DNA from: JAGLHV01 sp023143305 [NCBI: Clostridia bacterium]
GTDB lineage: Bacteria > CBDUZB01 > JAGLHV01
Direction: 5' to 3'
Length of the DNA: 28,292 bases
NCBI GenBank assembly: GCA_030637025.1
Contig: DAOVVV010000031.1
Span: 1 to 28,292 of the forward strand
The notes beneath the pieces are model-generated. The model did no database searches, was not told where the DNA came from, and saw only the letters and a list, made by a program, of their open reading frames with translations. This document shows positions 8,839-18,502 of this stretch, piece by piece. Position numbers and translations under genes: made by a program. Position 1 is the first letter of the stretch. Every line of letters starts with the position of its first letter.

Positions 8839-9357
8839 ATGACAAGTTTTCAGGGACAAACAAGGAGTAAGGGTGTGAATGCAACAGAAAAGAGTGATTT
8901 AAAAGAAACGGTAGTGACTATAAACAGGGTCGCAAAAGTAGTAAAGGGGGGAAAACGATTTAGTTTTAATGCTTTAGTTGTTGTAGGGGATGAAATTAAT
9001 CGTGTAGGAGTAGGAATTGGTAAGGCAAAAGTAGTTCAGGGAGCTATTCAAAAGGCAGTAACAAAAGCAAAAAAGAACTTAGTAGAAATTAATTTACGTA
9101 ATACGACTATCCCTCATGAAATAATAGGTAAATTTGGGGCAGGCAGAGTTTTATTAAAACCAGCTGCACCGGGAACAGGAGTAATTGCAGGTGGCCCGGT
9201 AAGAGCGGTTTTGGAAGCTTGCGGAATAAAGGATATTTTAACCAAATCTTTACGTACAAATAATCCTATTAATGTTGTTTATGCTACAATGGAGGGGTTG
9301 GAAAACTTACGTACAAAGAAACAAGTGATGGAACTTAGAAAAAAAATTATCAGATAG
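8839..9357 (+). CDS. rpsE: 30S ribosomal protein S5
   Basis: S5 lies at the mRNA entry site and influences accuracy. Its double-stranded RNA-binding-like part starts with [20 protein letters not shown] then [11 protein letters not shown]. The second part shows [20 protein letters not shown] then [23 protein letters not shown] 8836 and ATG 8839 are adjacent in-frame starts behind AGGAAGGAGA (8821-8830). I prefer the ATG (172 aa), but the choice is not decided. After it only 47 bases precede rplO, leaving no room for rpmD. Confidence 0.96.
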   Translation: MTSFQGQTRSKGVNATEKSDLKETVVTINRVAKVVKGGKRFSFNALVVVGDEINRVGVGIGKAKVVQGAIQKAVTKAKKNLVEINLRNTTIPHEIIGKFGAGRVLLKPAAPGTGVIAGGPVRAVLEACGIKDILTKSLRTNNPINVVYATMEGLENLRTKKQVMELRKKIIR

Positions 9358-9404
9358 AGAAAAGTATTTTTAATATCTACAATTTTTATGGAGAAAAAAA
9401 AGAA

Positions 9405-9848
9405 ATGAATTTAAACGAACTTAAACCGGCAAAAGGTAGCACAAAAAATAAAATGAGGGTAGGACGAGGACCTGGTTCAGGAAAAGGTTTGCATTGTGGA
9501 CGGGGAAATAAAGGGCAGAATTCCCGCGCAGGCGGAGGGGTTAGAATAGGTTTTGAAGGTGGGCAAATGCCTTTAACCAGAAGACTGCCGAAAAGAGGTT
9601 TCAAAAACGCACCTTTTAAAAAACAGTATACTATAATAAATGTTTCTGAATTAGATAGGAGATTTAAAGCAGGGACAGAAGTTACTATTCAGGTTTTAAA
9701 ACAGATGAAGTTGACTAAGAAAAAGTTTATGGTAAAGATTTTAGGGGGGGGAGAAATAAATAAAACCCTGCAAGTAAAGGTAAATTCTTTTAGTGAAAGT
9801 GCACGTAAAAAAATAGAAGCTGCTGGAGGAAAAATCCAGGTTGTTTGA
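9405..9848 (+). CDS. rplO: 50S ribosomal protein L15
   Basis: L15 is a late-assembly protein of the large subunit. The Gly/Arg-rich N-terminus ([20 protein letters not shown], then [20 protein letters not shown]) and the C-terminal [18 protein letters not shown] identify it. It is 147 aa. The ribosome site is weak (TGGAGAA about 12 bases before ATG 9405). Its place directly after rpsE shows that the L30 gene normally in between is missing. Confidence 0.96.
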   Translation: MNLNELKPAKGSTKNKMRVGRGPGSGKGLHCGRGNKGQNSRAGGGVRIGFEGGQMPLTRRLPKRGFKNAPFKKQYTIINVSELDRRFKAGTEVTIQVLKQMKLTKKKFMVKILGGGEINKTLQVKVNSFSESARKKIEAAGGKIQVV

Positions 9849-9904
9849 TTTTTTATCATAATTGTAAAGTAGTAAATAAATTTTAACTAAAGCGAGGAAG
9901 TTTT

Positions 9905-11215
9905 ATGTCTGGTGGGTTTGGTAATATTTTTAAAATACCGGAATTAAGAAAAAGAATCCTTTTCACTCTGGGTGTATTGGTTGTTTATCGGATAGGAGCA
10001 GCAATTCCTACTCCCGGAATTGACGGTGTGGCGTTAAAAGCTTTTTTTGAAACGCAAACAAACACTTTGCTGGGATTTTTGGATATGTTTTCAGGGGGAG
10101 CATTAAACCGGTTATCTATTTTTTCTATGGGGGTTATGCCTTATATTAATGCTTCTATTATTATGTCTTTATTACAAACTATTATCCCTTATCTGGAAAA
10201 ATTATCCAAGGAAGGCGAAGAAGGAAGAAAAAAAATTACACAAATTACCCGTTATGCAACTTTGTTTTTAGCTTCAATTCAATCTTTTGGATTAACTTTT
10301 ATGATGCAGGCAATGGAGGCTCCGAATAAAGCGCCGGTAGTAGTGAATCCCGGGTTAAAATTTCAATTGTTAACAGTATTAACTTTAACTACAGGAACAG
10401 TATTTATTATGTGGTTGGGAGAGCGAATTACTGAACAAGGGATAGGAAATGGAATTTCTTTAATTATTTTTGCCGGGATAGTGGATAGATTACCGGGTGC
10501 GGTAAAAAATATTTTTATTCTTCTGAAGAGTGAAGGAATTTCCTTATTTACTATTTTAATTCTTCTAGCCATAATATTAATGATAACGGCTGTTGTTGTT
10601 TTTGTACAACAGGCACAGAGGAGGATTCCCGTACAATATGCTAAACGGGTTGTAGGAAGAAAAATGTATGGGGGGCAAACTACTTATTTGCCTTTGAAGG
10701 TAGATCAATCAGGAGTAATTGCGGTAATTTTTGCAGTGAGTGTACTTTCTTTTCCTTTGACTATTGCCCAATTTTTTCCTGAAGCAGCAATGGGAAAATT
10801 GATTACCAGTTGGTGGTCAAGGGGGAGTTGGATTTATCAGCTAGTTTATGTGACTTTGATTATTTTCTTTTGTTATTTTTATACAGCAATTACTTTTAAT
10901 CCGCAGGATTTAGCGAATAATATGAAAAAATGGGGCGGGTTTATTCCGGGTATTCGTCCGGGAGAAGCTACTGCTAATTATATTGATAGAATTTTAGTCA
11001 GAATAACTCTGGTAGGAGCGGTTTTTGTAGCAATTATTGCTGTTTTACCGGATTATTTGCGGGCATGGTTGAATGCGCCTTTCTTTTTTGGAGGAACGGC
11101 ATTATTAATTGTCGTAGGTGTAGGGCTGGATACGATGGGACAAATAGAATCGCATTTAATTATGCGTCATTATGATGGTTTTGTTAAAAAAGGCCGAATT
11201 AAAGGGCGACGTTAA
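9905..11215 (+). CDS. secY: Protein translocase subunit SecY
   Basis: SecY is the pore subunit of the SecYEG channel in the inner membrane. At 436 aa with ten predicted hydrophobic segments it is full length. Recognisable parts are RILFTLGVLVVYRIGAAIPT PG near TM1, FSMGVMPYINASIIMSLLQT (TM2), WLGERITEQGIGNGISLIIF, RRIPVQYAKRVVGRKMYGGQ TTYLPLKVDQSGVIAVIFA, and FIPGIRPGEATANYIDRIL near the end. GCGAGGAAG precedes ATG 9905. The typical spc-operon position before adk and map supports the call. Confidence 0.98.
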   Translation: MSGGFGNIFKIPELRKRILFTLGVLVVYRIGAAIPTPGIDGVALKAFFETQTNTLLGFLDMFSGGALNRLSIFSMGVMPYINASIIMSLLQTIIPYLEKLSKEGEEGRKKITQITRYATLFLASIQSFGLTFMMQAMEAPNKAPVVVNPGLKFQLLTVLTLTTGTVFIMWLGERITEQGIGNGISLIIFAGIVDRLPGAVKNIFILLKSEGISLFTILILLAIILMITAVVVFVQQAQRRIPVQYAKRVVGRKMYGGQTTYLPLKVDQSGVIAVIFAVSVLSFPLTIAQFFPEAAMGKLITSWWSRGSWIYQLVYVTLIIFFCYFYTAITFNPQDLANNMKKWGGFIPGIRPGEATANYIDRILVRITLVGAVFVAIIAVLPDYLRAWLNAPFFFGGTALLIVVGVGLDTMGQIESHLIMRHYDGFVKKGRIKGRR

Positions 11216-11234
11216 TTGGAGAAAAAATAGAAAG

Positions 11235-11867
11235 ATGAATTTAATTTTATTGGGGGCACCGGGATCGGGTAAAGGGACTCAAGCACTTAAATTGTCGGAT
11301 AAATATAAAATACCGCATATTTCTACGGGGGATATATTTCGCGAAGCAATTAAGAAAAAGGATGCTTTGAGTATAAAAGTTAAACAAATAGTGGAAGAAG
11401 GGGGATTAGTCCCTGATGATATAGTTGTAGAAATTGTGTTAAGGGAATTAGAGCAGGAGTCAAATAGTAAAGGATTTGTTTTGGATGGATTTCCCAGAAC
11501 ATTAGGTCAAGCAGAATCTTTAGATAAAAGTTTCAAAAAACATTTAGAAGTTTTATATATAAAATTAGAAGAAGAGGAAGTGATTAAAAGATTATCCGGA
11601 AGAAGAATTTGTAAAAAATGTGGAAAAGGATATCATTTAATTTTTAATCATCCCCAAAAAGAAAATATATGTGATTCTTGCAGCGGAGAACTTTATCAGA
11701 GAAAAGATGATGAAGAATTGACTATAAAAAAGCGTTTATTATTTTATGAAAAGCATATAGGTGATGTTCTTTCTTTTTATGAAAAACAAGGGAATCTTTT
11801 TATCGTTGAAGGGAATAAACCGATTGGAGAAGTTTTTTCCCTGTTATGTAAGGCAATAAAAGAATGA
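11235..11867 (+). CDS. adk: Adenylate kinase with zinc-type lid
   Basis: Converts ATP + AMP to 2 ADP in the cytosol. The P-loop GAPGSGKGT is at residues 7-15, HISTGDIFR follows, and the AMP-site DGFPRT is at 84-89. The lid domain carries Cys126, Cys129, Cys146 and Cys149, the four-cysteine zinc form common in Gram-positives and many other phyla. At 210 aa it is typical. ATG 11235 gives the family start MNLILLGAPGSGKGT; the frame opens further upstream inside secY but those residues are not conserved. The stop TGA overlaps the map start by 4 bases. Confidence 0.97.
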   Translation: MNLILLGAPGSGKGTQALKLSDKYKIPHISTGDIFREAIKKKDALSIKVKQIVEEGGLVPDDIVVEIVLRELEQESNSKGFVLDGFPRTLGQAESLDKSFKKHLEVLYIKLEEEEVIKRLSGRRICKKCGKGYHLIFNHPQKENICDSCSGELYQRKDDEELTIKKRLLFYEKHIGDVLSFYEKQGNLFIVEGNKPIGEVFSLLCKAIKE

Positions 11868-12610
11868 TTGTATTAAAATCAGATGCTGAAGTGAATAAAA
11901 TAAGAGAAAGTTGTTATATAGCCAGGGATGTTTGTAGGATTTTGGAAAAAGAGATTTTACCGGGAGTAGAAACCCATAAACTTGATCAACGGGCAGAAGA
12001 ACTAATTAGAAAAAAAAATGCTTATCCTGCTTTCTTGGGCTATAAGGGGTTTCCTGCAAGTATTTGTGCCTCTATTAATGAAGAAGTAGTGCATGGTATT
12101 CCTAAGAGGATGAAATTAAAAGAAGGGGATATCTTAAGTTTAGATATCGGTGTTTTATATAACGGATACTATGCAGATATGGCTTTTACTGTGGGGGTAG
12201 GACAAATAAGCAAAGAAGCGGAGAAATTAATCCGGATTACTAAAGAGTCTTTGTATTGCGGTATAAATAAAATGTGTTCCGGAAATAGATTGAGTGATAT
12301 ATCTAATGCTGTTCAGACAAAAGTAGAAGCTAATAGTTTTTCGGTGGTGCGGGATTTTGTAGGTCACGGAATTGGTATTGAGATGCATGAAGATCCCCAA
12401 ATACCTAACTATGGTTTGCCTCATAGAGGTCCTTCCTTGAAAGAAGGGATGGTTTTTGCGCTGGAACCAATGGTGAACGTAGGTGGATGGGAAATCGAAA
12501 TTATGGAGGATAATTGGACGGTGGTAACTAAAGATAGAAGCTTGTCAGCACATTTTGAACATACAGTGGCAATAACCGGCAAGGGACCTGAGATATTAAC
12601 CGAATGGTAA
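11864..12610 (+). CDS. map: Methionine aminopeptidase, type I
   Basis: Removes the initiator methionine from nascent proteins. The dinuclear-metal ligands of the family are all visible: Asp94, Asp105, His168, Glu201 and Glu232. The substrate-binding histidines are His77 (EEVVHGIP) and His175. The length of 248 aa, with no SH3-like N-terminal extension, fits the type Ia form. The ATG at 11864 overlaps the adk stop (ATGA), indicating coupled translation. The adk-map-infA order matches Firmicutes-like spc operons. Confidence 0.97.
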   Translation: MIVLKSDAEVNKIRESCYIARDVCRILEKEILPGVETHKLDQRAEELIRKKNAYPAFLGYKGFPASICASINEEVVHGIPKRMKLKEGDILSLDIGVLYNGYYADMAFTVGVGQISKEAEKLIRITKESLYCGINKMCSGNRLSDISNAVQTKVEANSFSVVRDFVGHGIGIEMHEDPQIPNYGLPHRGPSLKEGMVFALEPMVNVGGWEIEIMEDNWTVVTKDRSLSAHFEHTVAITGKGPEILTEW

Positions 12611-12650
12611 TTACTTTCTCCTAAACAGAGGAAAATAAAAGGAATTAAAT

Positions 12651-12869
12651 ATGACTAAGGAAGAAAAAATTGAAGTAGAAGGTAAGGTTTTAGAAACATT
12701 ACCTAACGCAATGTTTCGGGTAGAATTAGAAAACGGACACAAAGTTTTGGCTCATATTTCGGGAAAAATAAGAATGCATTTTATTCGGATATTACCGGGG
12801 GATAAAGTGAAAGTGGAATTGTCGCCTTATGATTTAACCCGGGGAAGAATTACATATAGAACGAAATAA
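12651..12869 (+). CDS. infA: Translation initiation factor IF-1
   Basis: IF-1 occupies the 30S A site during initiation. It is a single 72-residue OB fold with [40 protein letters not shown] and [21 protein letters not shown], matching the family throughout. The length is standard. AAAAGGAATT precedes ATG 12651. Position between map and rpmJ is classical. Confidence 0.98.
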   Translation: MTKEEKIEVEGKVLETLPNAMFRVELENGHKVLAHISGKIRMHFIRILPGDKVKVELSPYDLTRGRITYRTK

Positions 12870-12899
12870 AAGTAATTTACTTGGATAGGGAGTAGAAAA

Positions 12900-13013
12900 A
12901 TGAAAGTTAGATCATCGGTTAAGCCAATGTGTAAAAAATGTAAAAGAATAAGAAGAAAAGGCGTGATGAAAATTATTTGTACTAATTTGCGTCATAAGCA
13001 AAGACAGGGATAA
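12900..13013 (+). CDS. rpmJ: 50S ribosomal protein L36, zinc form
   Basis: A 37-residue reading frame starting at ATG 12900 and ending TAA 13011-13013. It begins [20 protein letters not shown] and ends with HKQRQG. Zinc ligands are Cys11, Cys14, Cys27 and His32, the C+ pattern of L36. L36 is the smallest 50S protein and sits near helix 89. GATAGGGAG lies just upstream. It is between infA and rpsM as expected. Confidence 0.97.
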   Translation: MKVRSSVKPMCKKCKRIRRKGVMKIICTNLRHKQRQG

Positions 13014-13037
13014 AGAAATATTGTGAGGGAGGATTAA

Positions 13038-13445
13038 ATGGCTCGTATTGTAGGAGTGGATTTACCGCGAGATAAAAGAGTAGAAATAGGACTTACGTAT
13101 GTTTATGGTGTGGGCAGGGTATTAGCTCTTCAGATTTTAAAGGTGTTGGAAATAGATCCTGGTACCCGGGTTAAAAATTTAACTGAAACGGAAATAAGTA
13201 AATTAAATAATTTTATTCAGGAAAATTTTAAAGTAGAAGGAGATTTACGGCGGGAAATCCATCAAAACATAAGAAGACTGATGGAAATTCGTAGTTATCG
13301 GGGTGTACGACATCGTAGAAATTTGCCTGTAAGGGGTCAGAGAACACGTACAAATGGGCGTACTAAAAGGGGAAATAGAAAAACAGTAGGGTCTTCCCGT
13401 GTACAAGCACAAAAACAAAAAGGTACGGGTTCTGCAAAAAAGTAG
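13038..13445 (+). CDS. rpsM: 30S ribosomal protein S13
   Basis: S13 forms the intersubunit bridges of the 30S head and touches P-site t[48 protein letters not shown], and [22 protein letters not shown] are diagnostic. At 135 aa, the C-terminal tail (Gln/Lys/Gly-rich) is slightly longer than the E. coli protein. GTGAGGGAGGA precedes ATG 13038. Confidence 0.97.
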   Translation: MARIVGVDLPRDKRVEIGLTYVYGVGRVLALQILKVLEIDPGTRVKNLTETEISKLNNFIQENFKVEGDLRREIHQNIRRLMEIRSYRGVRHRRNLPVRGQRTRTNGRTKRGNRKTVGSSRVQAQKQKGTGSAKK

Positions 13446-13521
13446 CAATTAATTATATTATAAATAAGGATTAAGAATAAGTTCAATTTATAAATGAAAA
13501 AGAAGGAAAAAAGGAGGAAAA

Positions 13522-13914
13522 ATGCCACCAAAGAAAAGGGGCGGGGTAAAGAAAAAAATAATTAAAGGTATAGTTCAGGGACAAGCCCATATTCAGTCAA
13601 GTTTTAATAATACAATTATAACGATAACTGATGATCAGGGGAAAGTTTTAAGTTGGTCGAGTGCTGGTTCTGTTGGGTTTAAAGGAACTAAAAAAGGGAC
13701 TCCCTTTGCTGCGCAAATTGCAGCACAAACTTGTGCGAAAAAAGTACAGGAAATGGGTTTAAAACAAGTCGCTGTTTTAATTAAAGGACCGGGGTCAGGA
13801 AGGGAAACGGCTATCAGAGCCTTACAATCGGCAGGATTAATGATTACATCTATAAAAGATATAACACCTATTCCGCATAATGGCTGTCGTCCACCGAAAC
13901 AGAGGCGGGTATAA
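13522..13914 (+). CDS. rpsK: 30S ribosomal protein S11
   Basis: S11 lies in the platform near the E-site mRNA. The sequence includes [60 protein letters not shown] and the invariant end [18 protein letters not shown]. It is 130 aa. AAAGGAGGAAAA is directly before ATG 13522. Order rpsM-rpsK-rpsD-rpoA-rplQ is the alpha operon. Confidence 0.98.
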   Translation: MPPKKRGGVKKKIIKGIVQGQAHIQSSFNNTIITITDDQGKVLSWSSAGSVGFKGTKKGTPFAAQIAAQTCAKKVQEMGLKQVAVLIKGPGSGRETAIRALQSAGLMITSIKDITPIPHNGCRPPKQRRV

Positions 13915-13937
13915 AATAAAGGAGGATGTAATTCAAA

Positions 13938-14567
13938 ATGGCAAGGTATATTGGACCGGTTTGTAGATTATGTCGTAGAGAAAGGACGAAGTTGTTTTTA
14001 AAAGGGATTAAGTGTTATACTCCTAAATGCTCTTTAGAGAAAGGGAAAGAACCTCCCGGGCAAAAGGAGCAAAAGAGACGAACTAAAGTTTCGGAGTATG
14101 CATTACAATTAAGGGAAAAACAAAAAGCTAAAAGAATGGCCGGGGTCTTAGAAAGTCAGTTTCGCAGATATTTTCACCGGGCAGAGAAAAAAAAGGGATT
14201 GACCGGAGAAAATTTACTGCTGGAACTGGAGTTAAGATTTGATAATATCGTTTTTCGTTTGGGTTTTTCACATTCGAAAAGGGAAGCACGCCAGCTTATT
14301 CGGCACAAGCATTTTTTAATAAATGGGAAAGGAGTGGATATTCCTTCCTATAGCGTGAAACCTCAGGATAAAATTATTCTTAGGGAAAAAAGCAAAAAAA
14401 ATGTTCAGATTAAGAGTGCATTGGAAGAAAGTAAAAAAAGAGGATTGCCTTCTTGGTTAGAATTTGACGAGAAAAAATTAGAAGGGACGGTTCTTAATTT
14501 ACCCAAGAGAGAAGAAATGTCCATACCGGTAAAAGAGCAGTTGATTGTAGAATTATATTCTAAATAA
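13938..14567 (+). CDS. rpsD: 30S ribosomal protein S4, zinc form
   Basis: S4 nucleates 30S body assembly and in several bacteria represses the alpha operon. Cysteines 9, 12, 26 and 31 near the N-terminus form the zinc (C+) motif. The S4 RNA-binding domain shows ELRFDNIVFRLGFSHSKREA RQLIRHKHFLINGK. It is 209 aa. AAAGGAGGAT precedes ATG 13938. Its place between rpsK and rpoA differs from Bacillus, where rpsD is elsewhere. Confidence 0.97.
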   Translation: MARYIGPVCRLCRRERTKLFLKGIKCYTPKCSLEKGKEPPGQKEQKRRTKVSEYALQLREKQKAKRMAGVLESQFRRYFHRAEKKKGLTGENLLLELELRFDNIVFRLGFSHSKREARQLIRHKHFLINGKGVDIPSYSVKPQDKIILREKSKKNVQIKSALEESKKRGLPSWLEFDEKKLEGTVLNLPKREEMSIPVKEQLIVELYSK

Positions 14568-14638
14568 GTACTTGTAGAATTTAAGTAGTAGATAAATAAT
14601 AAATACTTTAAGATTTCTTAGGAGGGGGCATAAAAAAG

Positions 14639-15601
14639 ATGATGTTTAAAGATTTAGTTATCCCTGAAGCACTGAGTATTGATAAAGACAAAAGTTCTGA
14701 TATGTATGGAAGATTTATTGCTGAACCGTTTGAAAGAGGATATGGGCATACAATTGGTAATTCCTTGCGCAGAATTCTTCTTTCTTCTTTAGAGGGTGCG
14801 GCAGTAACTGCGGTGAAAATTAAAGGGGCAATGCATGAATTTTCTGTTTTACCGGGAGTAGTAGAAGATGTAATTAATATAATATTAAATCTTAAATTAT
14901 TACGTTTTAAAATATATTCTTCCGGTCCGGAAACACTTTATTTGGAATTATCCCAGGAAGGGGAGATAAAGGCTAAGGACATAAAAACTAATTCCAACGT
15001 GGAAATTATTAATTTAGATCAACATATTCTTACTTTAGATAATAATGGAAAAATAGAAATGGAAATAGAAGTAAGTAAAGGTCGTGGTTATGTTTCCAGT
15101 GATAAGAATAAAAAGAAAGAACATCCTATAGGCACAATAGCAGTAGATGCTATTTTTAGTCCGGTAGTCAGAGTGAATTATGAGGTGGAAAATACTCGAA
15201 TAGGACAGGTAACCGACTATAATAAATTAATTATGGAAATATGGACGGACGGTAGTGTTTTGCCCCAGGATGCTCTTGCTTATTCGGCTAAGATATTGAA
15301 AGATTCTCTAACTATTTTTATTAATTTCGATGAAGATCAAGTAGTAGAGAAAAAGCAAGGAATAGGAGAAAAAGAAATAAAGGAGGAAGGGCCTTCTCAT
15401 GAACTACTTGGGCAATCAGTAGAAATTATAGAACTTTCCGTGCGGGCTACTAATTGTTTAAAAGAAGCAAAGATAAAAACTTTAGGGGATTTAATAAAGA
15501 AAAAAGAAGATGATTTGTTGCACCGTAGAAATTTTGGAAGAAAGTCTTTAGAGGAAATAAAAAAGAAACTTAAAGAATTAGGGCTTTCTTTAAATATGTA
15601 G
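14639..15601 (+). CDS. rpoA: DNA-directed RNA polymerase subunit alpha
   Basis: Alpha dimerises to start RNA polymerase assembly, and its C-terminal domain contacts UP elements and activators. The N-terminal domain has EPFERGYGHTIGNSLRRILL and the dimer region SLEGAAVTAVKIKGAMHEF. The C-terminal domain (about residues 260-318) has ELSVRATNCLKEAKIKTLGD LIKKKEDDLL and RNFGRKSLEEIKKKLKELGL. A charged linker (about 235-260) joins them. It is 320 aa. Two ATGs (14639, 14642) are adjacent; GGAGGGGG upstream suits either. Confidence 0.98.
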   Translation: MMFKDLVIPEALSIDKDKSSDMYGRFIAEPFERGYGHTIGNSLRRILLSSLEGAAVTAVKIKGAMHEFSVLPGVVEDVINIILNLKLLRFKIYSSGPETLYLELSQEGEIKAKDIKTNSNVEIINLDQHILTLDNNGKIEMEIEVSKGRGYVSSDKNKKKEHPIGTIAVDAIFSPVVRVNYEVENTRIGQVTDYNKLIMEIWTDGSVLPQDALAYSAKILKDSLTIFINFDEDQVVEKKQGIGEKEIKEEGPSHELLGQSVEIIELSVRATNCLKEAKIKTLGDLIKKKEDDLLHRRNFGRKSLEEIKKKLKELGLSLNM

Positions 15602-15669
15602 GAAGAATTTGAGAGTATATAGTTAAAGGAAGGTGTAAATTAATAATTAGGTTTGGAGGAAATGATTTT

Positions 15670-16020
15670 ATGGGAAGAGCTAAAGTAGGGAGGCAATTAG
15701 GAAGAACAACGGCAGAAAGAAAGTCTTTATTTCGTAATCTGGCAAGTGATTTATTTAAATATGAGGAAATAAAAACTACAGAAGCTAAAGCGAAGGAGTT
15801 AAAACGATTTGCTGAAAAGATTATTACCCGTGCTAAGAAAGGCGATGCCTTTGCTCGCAGAATAATTAAACGGGATATAACTAATAAAGAAGTGGTAAAA
15901 AAACTTATAGATGTTTTAGCTGTTCGGTATGCTCAGAGGAATGGAGGGTATACCCGTATTTTAAAACTTGGTTTTCGTGTCGGGGATGGGGCACGGGTTT
16001 GTATGATTCGATTGGTATAA
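15670..16020 (+). CDS. rplQ: 50S ribosomal protein L17
   Basis: L17 lies at the bottom of the 50S subunit near the tunnel exit. [58 protein letters not shown] is the conserved N-terminal part, and the end is [19 protein letters not shown]. It is 116 aa. GGAGGAAAT precedes ATG 15670. It closes the ribosomal block. The next 112 bases to mreB have no clear hairpin terminator and are pyrimidine-rich, then AT-rich. Confidence 0.97.
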   Translation: MGRAKVGRQLGRTTAERKSLFRNLASDLFKYEEIKTTEAKAKELKRFAEKIITRAKKGDAFARRIIKRDITNKEVVKKLIDVLAVRYAQRNGGYTRILKLGFRVGDGARVCMIRLV

Positions 16021-16132
16021 TAATTTAATCCTTTGTTTTTCCTTTTATTTTATTCTTTCCTCGTTTTCTGTTATTATATCACATGCAATTGCAATATTAA
16101 TAAATATTTTAAATTTTATAGTGGAGGTTGGA

Positions 16133-17176
16133 ATGTTTAATTATTTATTTGGATTATTTTCTAATGATATGGGAATTGATTTAGGAACGGCCAATACCCT
16201 GGTTTATGTAAAAGGGGAGGGGATAATTTTACGAGAGCCTTCTGTTGTAGCTATTGACAGTGAAACAAGAAATGTTCTGGCTGTAGGACTGGAAGCAAAA
16301 AGAATGATTGGGAAAACCCCGGCTAATATTATAGCTGTTCGTCCTATGCGCAATGGAGTAATTGCTGATTTTGAGATTACAGAGAGAATGATTCGTTATT
16401 TTATTAAAAAAGTGCATAATCGGAGAGCTTTACTTCATCCGCGGATAGTAATAGGGGTTCCTTCAGGGATTACAGAGGTAGAAAGGAGAGCAGTAAGGGA
16501 ATCGGCTGCTCAGGCAGGTGCCAGAGAGGTTCATTTAATTGAGGAACCTATGGCAGCAGCAATTGGTGCTGATATTCCGGTGTATGAACCGGCGGGAAAT
16601 ATGATTGTAGATGTAGGAGGAGGGACAACAGAAGTAGCTGTAGTTTCTCTGGGAGGAATGGTAGTTACTAATTCAGCAAGAGTAGCCGGGGATGAAATGG
16701 ACGAATCTATAGTTCAATATTTTAAGAAGAGATATAATCTTTTGATTGGGGAGCGGACAGCAGAAGATGTGAAAATTAATATTGGTTCGGTTTCTCCTCA
16801 GTTTGCTGAAGTAGAGGCAGTAGAGGTAAAAGGGAGAGATTTGGTTTCCGGTTTACCCAAAACAGTTAAAATTAGTTCTGAAGAAGTAGGTAAAGCTTTG
16901 AGTGAGCCGATAAAGACCATTGTAGAAGTTATAAAAAATACTTTGGAAGAAACCCCTGCAGAATTATCTGCGGATTTAGTAGATAGAGGAATTATTTTAG
17001 CCGGAGGTGGGGCTTTACTCAAAGGATTACCTGAATTAATCAAAAAGGAAACAGAACTTCCGGTAAGTATTGCTCCTGATCCGTTGACCTGTGTTGCTCT
17101 GGGTGCGGGAAAATATCTTGAAGAATTAGATGCTCTCAGGAAAGATAAGAAGTTAATAGAGAGGGGAGTGCAATAG
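16133..17176 (+). CDS. mreB: Rod-shape-determining protein MreB (bacterial actin)
   Basis: MreB is an ATP-binding actin homologue that polymerises under the inner membrane and directs lateral wall synthesis. The phosphate-1 loop [20 protein letters not shown], phosphate-2 [56 protein letters not shown], and the adenosine motif [18 protein letters not shown] are all intact. The start ATG 16133 (347 aa) is placed by TGGAGGT at 16122-16128; the in-frame GTG 16121 overlaps that site. The N-terminus [10 protein letters not shown] is hydrophobic and may help membrane binding. It heads mreBCD-mrdA-rodA; 4 bases separate it from mreC. Confidence 0.97.
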   Translation: MFNYLFGLFSNDMGIDLGTANTLVYVKGEGIILREPSVVAIDSETRNVLAVGLEAKRMIGKTPANIIAVRPMRNGVIADFEITERMIRYFIKKVHNRRALLHPRIVIGVPSGITEVERRAVRESAAQAGAREVHLIEEPMAAAIGADIPVYEPAGNMIVDVGGGTTEVAVVSLGGMVVTNSARVAGDEMDESIVQYFKKRYNLLIGERTAEDVKINIGSVSPQFAEVEAVEVKGRDLVSGLPKTVKISSEEVGKALSEPIKTIVEVIKNTLEETPAELSADLVDRGIILAGGGALLKGLPELIKKETELPVSIAPDPLTCVALGAGKYLEELDALRKDKKLIERGVQ

Positions 17177-17180
17177 CTAA

Positions 17181-18005
17181 GTGGCAGAATTTATAGAAAA
17201 AAAGAAAACTATGTTTGTTTTTTTTTCTTTAATATTTGTTTCTGTTCTTTTTATGTCTTTGCGTTTGGATTCGGAAGTAGGAATTGTCAGGAATGTTATT
17301 TTTTACGTTTTTTCTGCCACACCTGAATATATAGACAATGTTTTAAAACAAAGCCAGGGTGTGACAGAAAGAATTTATAGTATGGGTTTGATTTATAAGG
17401 AAAATATTGAATTAAAAAAAGACATTCAAAGATTTATAAAAAAAGAAATCTATTTTGAAAAATTAAGGTTAGAAAATAAAAGATTAGAAGAAATAGTTCA
17501 ATATGAGAGTAATCTGTCTTACCGAAAACAAGTGGTAGCCAGAATGATTGGACGGGAACCTAATAGCTGGTATAATGCGATAGTTATTAATAAAGGCACA
17601 AAAGATGGAATAAGCAAGGATGATATAGTAATTACTTATCAACAGGGACGAGAAGGGGTGATTGGCAGGGTTATAGAAAGTTCTTTTTTTTCATCCAAAG
17701 TTTTGTTAATTACGGATAATAATTCGGCAATAGCAGCTTATATAAAAAGAAATAAAGAAGATGGATTAATTGAAGGGCAGAATCAGGAAAGTTTAGTAAT
17801 GAAGTATCTTAGCTCTAAAGCAGATGTCAGGATAGGTGACCAGATAGTAACTTCCGGATATGGCGGGGTTTTTCCCGGACAGATATTAATTGGTGAAGTT
17901 AAAAATGTACTTAAGGAGAATTCTTCTGAACATTTTAGAAGGGCTCTGATTTCTCCGGCTATAAATTTTAATCGGATATCAGATGTTTTAGTAATTAAAC
18001 GATGA
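17181..18005 (+). CDS. mreC: Rod-shape-determining protein MreC
   Basis: MreC is a bitopic inner-membrane protein that binds PBP2 in the periplasm and activates the elongasome. One TM segment lies at about residues 11-28, followed by a coiled-coil-like stretch (about 60-112, rich in L/I with K/E). The beta-domain follows: VVARMIGREPNSWYNAIVIN KGTKDGISKDD, then GREGVIGRVIESSFFSSKVL LITD, then IGDQIVTSGYGGVFPGQILI GEV. It is 274 aa. The start is GTG 17181 with GAGGGGAGTG at 17161-17170. The last 4 bases overlap mreD. Confidence 0.95.
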   Translation: MAEFIEKKKTMFVFFSLIFVSVLFMSLRLDSEVGIVRNVIFYVFSATPEYIDNVLKQSQGVTERIYSMGLIYKENIELKKDIQRFIKKEIYFEKLRLENKRLEEIVQYESNLSYRKQVVARMIGREPNSWYNAIVINKGTKDGISKDDIVITYQQGREGVIGRVIESSFFSSKVLLITDNNSAIAAYIKRNKEDGLIEGQNQESLVMKYLSSKADVRIGDQIVTSGYGGVFPGQILIGEVKNVLKENSSEHFRRALISPAINFNRISDVLVIKR

Positions 18006-18502
18006 AAAGATTTTTATTTTGGATTTCTACTTTTATTTTGGTGGTGACTATTCAGTTTTCTTTTCTCTGGCGAATTTCTTTCCTTGGCGTAATTCCTAAT
18101 ATATTATTAATTTTAATTATCTGGTTTTCTTTTTTGAAAGGTTCCTATAAAGGGCAAATTATGGGTTTTGTTACTGGGATAGTGGCAGATTCTTTTTCTA
18201 TTGGTATATTTGGGGCTAATGCATTACTTTTTACCGGGATTGGGTTTTTTGTGGGATTATTGAAAAAAAAAGTAGACGAAGATAATATTTTGGTACAGAT
18301 ACTATTGGTTTTTATTATTACTTTATTTTATTGTTTTGGTTTTTGGATGTTGACAAAGATTTTCGGGGAAGGAAAAGAAATAATTTTAGGAAAAACATTG
18401 TTGTTTTTACCTTTATATAATGGATTACTTGCTCCCTTATGTTTCGTTATGTTTATCCGGTGGGCGAAATTATGGAGGGAGGAGATGTATGTGGCAGATT
18501 GA
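18002..18502 (+). CDS. mreD: Rod-shape-determining protein MreD
   Basis: MreD is a small polytopic inner-membrane protein of the elongasome. The 166 residues are almost all hydrophobic with about five predicted membrane spans. GSYKGQIMGFVTGIVADSFS IGIFGANALLFTGIGFFVGL is the family-typical central part. ATGA overlap with mreC and a 14-base overlap with mrdA show a tight transcription and translation unit. Sequence conservation is low in this family, so position carries much of the weight. Confidence 0.92.
   Translation: MKRFLFWISTFILVVTIQFSFLWRISFLGVIPNILLILIIWFSFLKGSYKGQIMGFVTGIVADSFSIGIFGANALLFTGIGFFVGLLKKKVDEDNILVQILLVFIITLFYCFGFWMLTKIFGEGKEIILGKTLLFLPLYNGLLAPLCFVMFIRWAKLWREEMYVAD

Noticed and set aside
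16021-16132. Promoter or terminator between rplQ and mreB
   Set aside because: The region is T-rich with some TATAAT-like words and a GCAATTGC palindrome, but no properly spaced pair of hexamers and no GC-rich stem followed by Ts.
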